DNA from: an uncultured Erysipelotrichaceae bacterium
Lineage (GTDB): Bacteria; Bacillota_I; Bacilli_A; Erysipelotrichales; Erysipelotrichaceae
Assembly (NCBI GenBank): GCA_902786245.1
Contig: CADABS010000034.1
Span: 1 to 42,511, forward strand
Reading direction: 5' to 3'
DNA: 42,511 nucleotides
Below are positions 39,586 to 42,511 of the stretch, one piece after another (within the stretch, counting starts at the first letter, position 1; each line of letters begins with the position of its first letter). The notes under the pieces were generated by a model. That model made no database searches, was not told the origin of the DNA, and saw only the letters and a program-made list of their open reading frames with translations. Made by a program: the position numbers and the translations under genes.

Positions 39586-41424
39586 ATGTTTATCAATACC
39601 GACGACAACAAGAATAAAGGAAGACGTCCGCTGATCTACTACTATGCGGTTGTCATTCTGATACTGTCATTGCTGAACCTGTTCATGGTTCCGCACATGC
39701 AGCAGGCAGCCATCGTGCTGCAGCCATACAGTACATTTATCCAGGAAATCGAAGACGACCAGATCAAGGAAGTTGAAGTACAGGCAAACCAGATCCTGTA
39801 TGCGAAGAAAAATGATGAAACGGTCTACCGTACGGGTATCATGGATGACCCGCAGCTGATCGACCGTCTGAAAGAACACAATGTGGAATTCACCGCTTCG
39901 ATCATTGAGCAGACCCAGCCTCTGATTTCCCTGCTGTTCAACTGGATGTTCCCGCTGCTGATTGCCGGCATGCTGTTCAGGATGCTGACAAGAGGCGGTG
40001 CAGGTGCAGGCGGCAATATCTTCAATATGGGCAAGGCCAATGCCCGGGTATATACGAAGAAAGAAAACGAGATCCGCTTCAAGGATGTAGCCGGCGAAGA
40101 AGAAGCCAAGGAAAGTCTGCAGGAAATCGTTACTTACCTGCATGATCCCAGCAAATACAAGATGATCGGCGCATCGATGCCGAAAGGCATTCTGCTGGTA
40201 GGTCCTCCGGGCACCGGCAAAACCCTGCTTGCCAAGGCAGTCGCCGGCGAATCCAATGTACCCTTCTTCTCCATGTCCGGATCGGAATTTGTCGAAATGT
40301 TTGTAGGCATGGGCGCATCCAAGGTCAGAGACCTGTTCAAAAACGCCAAAGAAAAAGCACCGTGCATCGTATTCATCGATGAAATCGATGCCATCGGCGG
40401 CAAGCGTACCACCGGAAATATCGGCGGAAACGATGAGCGGGAACAGACCCTCAACCAGCTTCTGACGGAAATGGACGGATTTGAAGAAAACAGCGGTGTC
40501 GTGATTCTTGCCGCAACCAACCGTCCGGAATCCCTGGATGCCGCACTGCTGCGTCCGGGACGCTTTGACCGGCGGGTGCCGGTGGAACTGCCGGATCTCA
40601 AAGGCAGAGAAGCAATCCTGCGGGTCCATGCGGCCAAGGTCAGAACCGAACCGGACATCGACTACAGCGTCATTGCCAGAATGGCATCCGGCGCATCCGG
40701 TGCAGAACTGGCGAATATCATCAATGAAGCAGCGCTGCGGGCAGTACGGGAGAACAGAACTTCCGTCACCCAGAAAGACCTCGAAGAAAGCATTGAAGTC
40801 GTCATTGCCGGCTACCAGAAGAAAAACGCGATTCTCACCGATGCGGAAAAGAAACGCGTTGCCTTCCATGAAGTCGGACATGCCCTGGTGGCAGCGGTGC
40901 AGACGCACAGTGCTCCGGTCCAGAAGATCACGATCATTCCGCGTACCTCCGGTGCCCTGGGCTATACGATGCAGATCGAGGAAGGAAATCACTATCTGTA
41001 TACAAAGCAGGAACTGGAAAACCGTATTGCGACGCTGACCGGCGGCAGAGCAGCCGAGGAAATCGTCTTCGGCGATGTGTCGACCGGCGCATCCAACGAT
41101 ATTGAACAGGCGACCAGGATCGCCAGATCCATGATCACCCGCTACGGCATGTCGGATAAATTCGATATGACAGCGCTGGAAACCGTCAATAACAAATACC
41201 TCGGCGGCGACGCAAGTCTTGCCTGTTCCGACCAGACGGCTGCGGATATCGATGCCCAGGTTGTGGAACTTGTTTCCGTCCAGCATGAAAAAGCAAAGAA
41301 ACTGCTGATGGAACACAGGGCCGAACTGGACCGCATATCCGATTATCTGTATACCAAAGAAACCATTACCGGCGAAGAATTCATGAAGCTTCTGAATGAA
41401 CCGGAACCCGAAGCAGAGGAATGA
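39586..41424 (+). CDS. ftsH: ATP-dependent zinc metalloprotease FtsH
   Basis: FtsH is a membrane-anchored AAA+ protease that degrades misfolded and regulatory proteins. The 612-residue product has two membrane helices (about 16-38 and 107-130) around an extracytoplasmic domain. Walker A GPPGTGKT, Walker [13 protein letters not shown], the second region of homology ([20 protein letters not shown]) and the protease site HEVGH complete it. Usual FtsH has HEAGH, and HExxH is kept. The start is a little uncertain: AAGGAGG is only two bases before the ATG at 39586, and a GTG lies one codon earlier. It sits behind a CIRCE operator. Confidence 0.95.
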   Translation: MFINTDDNKNKGRRPLIYYYAVVILILSLLNLFMVPHMQQAAIVLQPYSTFIQEIEDDQIKEVEVQANQILYAKKNDETVYRTGIMDDPQLIDRLKEHNVEFTASIIEQTQPLISLLFNWMFPLLIAGMLFRMLTRGGAGAGGNIFNMGKANARVYTKKENEIRFKDVAGEEEAKESLQEIVTYLHDPSKYKMIGASMPKGILLVGPPGTGKTLLAKAVAGESNVPFFSMSGSEFVEMFVGMGASKVRDLFKNAKEKAPCIVFIDEIDAIGGKRTTGNIGGNDEREQTLNQLLTEMDGFEENSGVVILAATNRPESLDAALLRPGRFDRRVPVELPDLKGREAILRVHAAKVRTEPDIDYSVIARMASGASGAELANIINEAALRAVRENRTSVTQKDLEESIEVVIAGYQKKNAILTDAEKKRVAFHEVGHALVAAVQTHSAPVQKITIIPRTSGALGYTMQIEEGNHYLYTKQELENRIATLTGGRAAEEIVFGDVSTGASNDIEQATRIARSMITRYGMSDKFDMTALETVNNKYLGGDASLACSDQTAADIDAQVVELVSVQHEKAKKLLMEHRAELDRISDYLYTKETITGEEFMKLLNEPEPEAEE

Positions 41425-41437
41425 CCCTCTGCTTTTT
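41412..41437 (+). terminator. ftsH terminator
   Basis: AGCAGAGG-(6 nt)-CCTCTGCT is an 8-bp stem with the ftsH stop codon in the loop, followed by TTTT. It abuts the stop of the convergent SprT-like gene. Confidence 0.8.
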
Positions 41438-42246
41438 CATTTGTATTCGGTACGGAATGATCCCAGCTGCAGGATCTTTTTCTGTTCCTGACGGGCACTG
41501 TCTTCACTCAGCTGCTTATACCAGCATCTGTTTTCTTTGTCCCAGTGATAGCCCCATGCCCGGAGCTGTTCACGGATGCTGTAGGCACCGTATACCCGCA
41601 GGGCATGGCCGCCCTTTGCCATCCGCATTGCATTCGCATCCAGCATCTGGATGGTATCTGCTTTCACCCCGGTGCTGATCAGCCGGTCATATTCCGCCTG
41701 TGCCTCTCTGACATGCAGGGTTCGGGTCCATGCCCGGTTCAGATCATCCCAGTGATAGCCGTATTTCTTCAGTTCCTCTTTGATTGCATAGGCATTGACG
41801 ACCGCTACGGTCTTTTCCGCATCGACAGCCGTATCCTTTGCGACATAGGAACGCAGGATTTTCTGGACCTTGGCATAATCAGAGTTGCGGTGCTCCATGT
41901 TCTGGAAATCATGCAGGGATATCCGTTTCAGATCCAGGGCTGCGTACAGAAGCTTTGCGTATATATCATAGAAAGACTTCTGATGGCCGGTTTTCCCTCT
42001 CTGGCAGGTCTCGATATGATGGCAGAGCTCATGGATCAGTGTGCAGAGATTATTTGCTTCCCCATCCGCAAGATTCGTGATTTCGATCGTATGATCATTC
42101 GGATCATAGGTGCCGGTGGAACTGTTCATTTCTTCATCGCGCAGGCGAAGCTGAAAATCTTTGTACGCCGCCAGTTTCGGATCGTCCTTATATGCCTGCT
42201 CAATAATTCTGTGCAGGTGCTTTTTCAGTTCATATACTGTACTCAT
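41437..42246 (-). CDS. SprT-like zinc metallopeptidase with two GYHWD repeats
   Basis: This 269-residue protein has an N-terminal SprT-like metalloprotease domain (about 1-135) with the zinc site IHELCHHIE (His72, Glu73, His76) and a probable third ligand His88 (TGHQKSF). The C-terminal half holds two copies of a module of about 40 residues. The first is NAYAIKEELKKYGYHWDDLN and following (about 151-188), and the second is GAYSIREQLRAWGYHWDKEN and following (about 220-258). Both keep GYHWD..NR.W. Similar W-rich motifs occur at the ends of some DNA-processing proteins. GGAGG precedes the ATG at 42246. A role in cutting DNA-bound proteins, as for SprT/SPRTN, is inference. Confidence 0.82.
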   Translation of the reverse strand: MSTVYELKKHLHRIIEQAYKDDPKLAAYKDFQLRLRDEEMNSSTGTYDPNDHTIEITNLADGEANNLCTLIHELCHHIETCQRGKTGHQKSFYDIYAKLLYAALDLKRISLHDFQNMEHRNSDYAKVQKILRSYVAKDTAVDAEKTVAVVNAYAIKEELKKYGYHWDDLNRAWTRTLHVREAQAEYDRLISTGVKADTIQMLDANAMRMAKGGHALRVYGAYSIREQLRAWGYHWDKENRCWYKQLSEDSARQEQKKILQLGSFRTEYK

Positions 42247-42390
42247 TGTCTTTACCTCCATACAGTATATACGCACCGTAACGGCAGTGTTTCCTGTTTT
42301 ATTGCACAGAGTGCAGAAATGTCACAGCTGTATCATTTCACCGGATACTGCCGCAAAAGCAATGGCTGCGATTCATTTTTACAGGCAAAG

Positions 42391-42413
42391 AAAAACCGCA
42401 TGCGGACATGCGG
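42391..42413 (-). terminator. Terminator of a minus-strand transcript entering from the right
   Basis: On the minus strand CCGCATG-TCCG-CATGCGG is a 7-bp perfect stem followed by TTTTTC. It points to a minus-strand transcript from beyond 42420. The stretch 42247-42390 shows no gene. Confidence 0.75.
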
Positions 42414-42511
42414 GATCTTACGCAAAGTAAGTGAAACCAGGTCTTGAGTTGAGGAGGTACTCGGCAGAGTGCCTCCTTTTCCTATGGTCTTGGGCAAGGG
42501 CTAATATATGT
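42414..42511 (-). other. 3' part of an unidentified structured transcript
   Basis: No open reading frame is convincing on the minus strand here. GGAGGCACTC-TGCC-GAGTACCTCC (42476-42453) is a strong 10-bp hairpin with one G-T pair, upstream of the terminator at 42391-42413. This is the look of a non-coding RNA 3' end, but I do not recognise 6S, tmRNA, SRP or RNase P signatures, and the 5' part lies outside the window. Confidence 0.3.

Noticed and set aside
39667-41316. Minus-strand frame of 549 codons opposite ftsH
   Set aside because: It is the mirror of the ftsH codon pattern, has low-complexity composition and no start signals.
42260-42300. GGAAAC-N15-CGTATA upstream of the SprT-like gene, as a possible ECF promoter
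   Set aside because: The spacing is short, and the sequence differs from the candidate ECF promoter at 30495-30526, so a link is not supported.
1-42511. CRISPR arrays, insertion sequences, prophage or toxin-antitoxin genes
   Set aside because: No regularly spaced repeats, transposase, integrase or phage-like genes were seen on either strand.

Overview
The window comes from a low-to-middle GC Bacillota, most likely Erysipelotrichia. This is inferred from AGGAGG-type ribosome binding sites, a T-box riboswitch, a CIRCE operator, the ftsEX/M23/ctpA/uvrB and rpsF-ssb-rpsR operons, a tRNA-Pro with an AGG anticodon, and the amidophosphoribosyltransferase-like protein starting MGGFFG. Most of it reads as chromosomal core. 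No phage, IS element or CRISPR array was seen.

Layout. 1-1320: rpsF-ssb-rpsR on the minus strand. 1440-3370: an Lrp-type regulator with its aminotransferase, plus a possible small membrane protein. 3356-10059: a minus-strand cell-envelope operon ftsE-ftsX-M23 hydrolase-ctpA that ends in uvrB. 10067-11842: yitT, a vanZ-like gene and ybaK. 11843-14977: a tryptophan ABC transporter (trpXYZ) under a T-box leader with a UGG specifier. 15001-16783: an ATC-hydrolase family protein, tcdA and chorismate mutase. 16915-19547: a translationally coupled ATP-grasp/esterase pair and a flavin reductase. 19585-21210: tRNA-Leu and a second aminotransferase. 21293-23361: a PTS EIIB-like/ROK-like fusion with a histidine phosphatase. 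23535-30414: an eight-gene redox operon (four aldo/keto reductases, two flavodoxin-fold proteins, an alpha/beta hydrolase and an NTF2-like protein) divergent from a LysR regulator. 30495-31115: a decaying ECF sigma/anti-sigma locus. 31146-33376: a PAP2 phosphatase, a MATE transporter and a small membrane protein. 33474-33635: a collapsed tRNA-Arg/tRNA-Pro tandem. 33868-36830: an acyl-CoA synthetase, an E2-like protein lacking the catalytic His, and a lipoprotein. 36939-42246: the PurF-like protein, galE, ftsH behind a CIRCE element, and a SprT-like protease with a duplicated C-terminal module. The right edge holds a structured minus-strand transcript end that I cannot name.

How they work together. 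FtsEX probably drives the M23 hydrolase at the septum, with CtpA as the exported processing protease. The T-box senses uncharged tRNA-Trp and switches on tryptophan uptake. The LysR gene probably controls the divergent redox operon. HrcA would repress ftsH in the absence of heat stress. The points most worth a second look are the chimeric tRNA locus, the EIIB/ROK fusion, the ECF sigma gene with no ATG/GTG/TTG start, the SprT protein with two GYHWD repeats, the PurF paralogue without its Cys nucleophile, and the palindromic divergent promoters.
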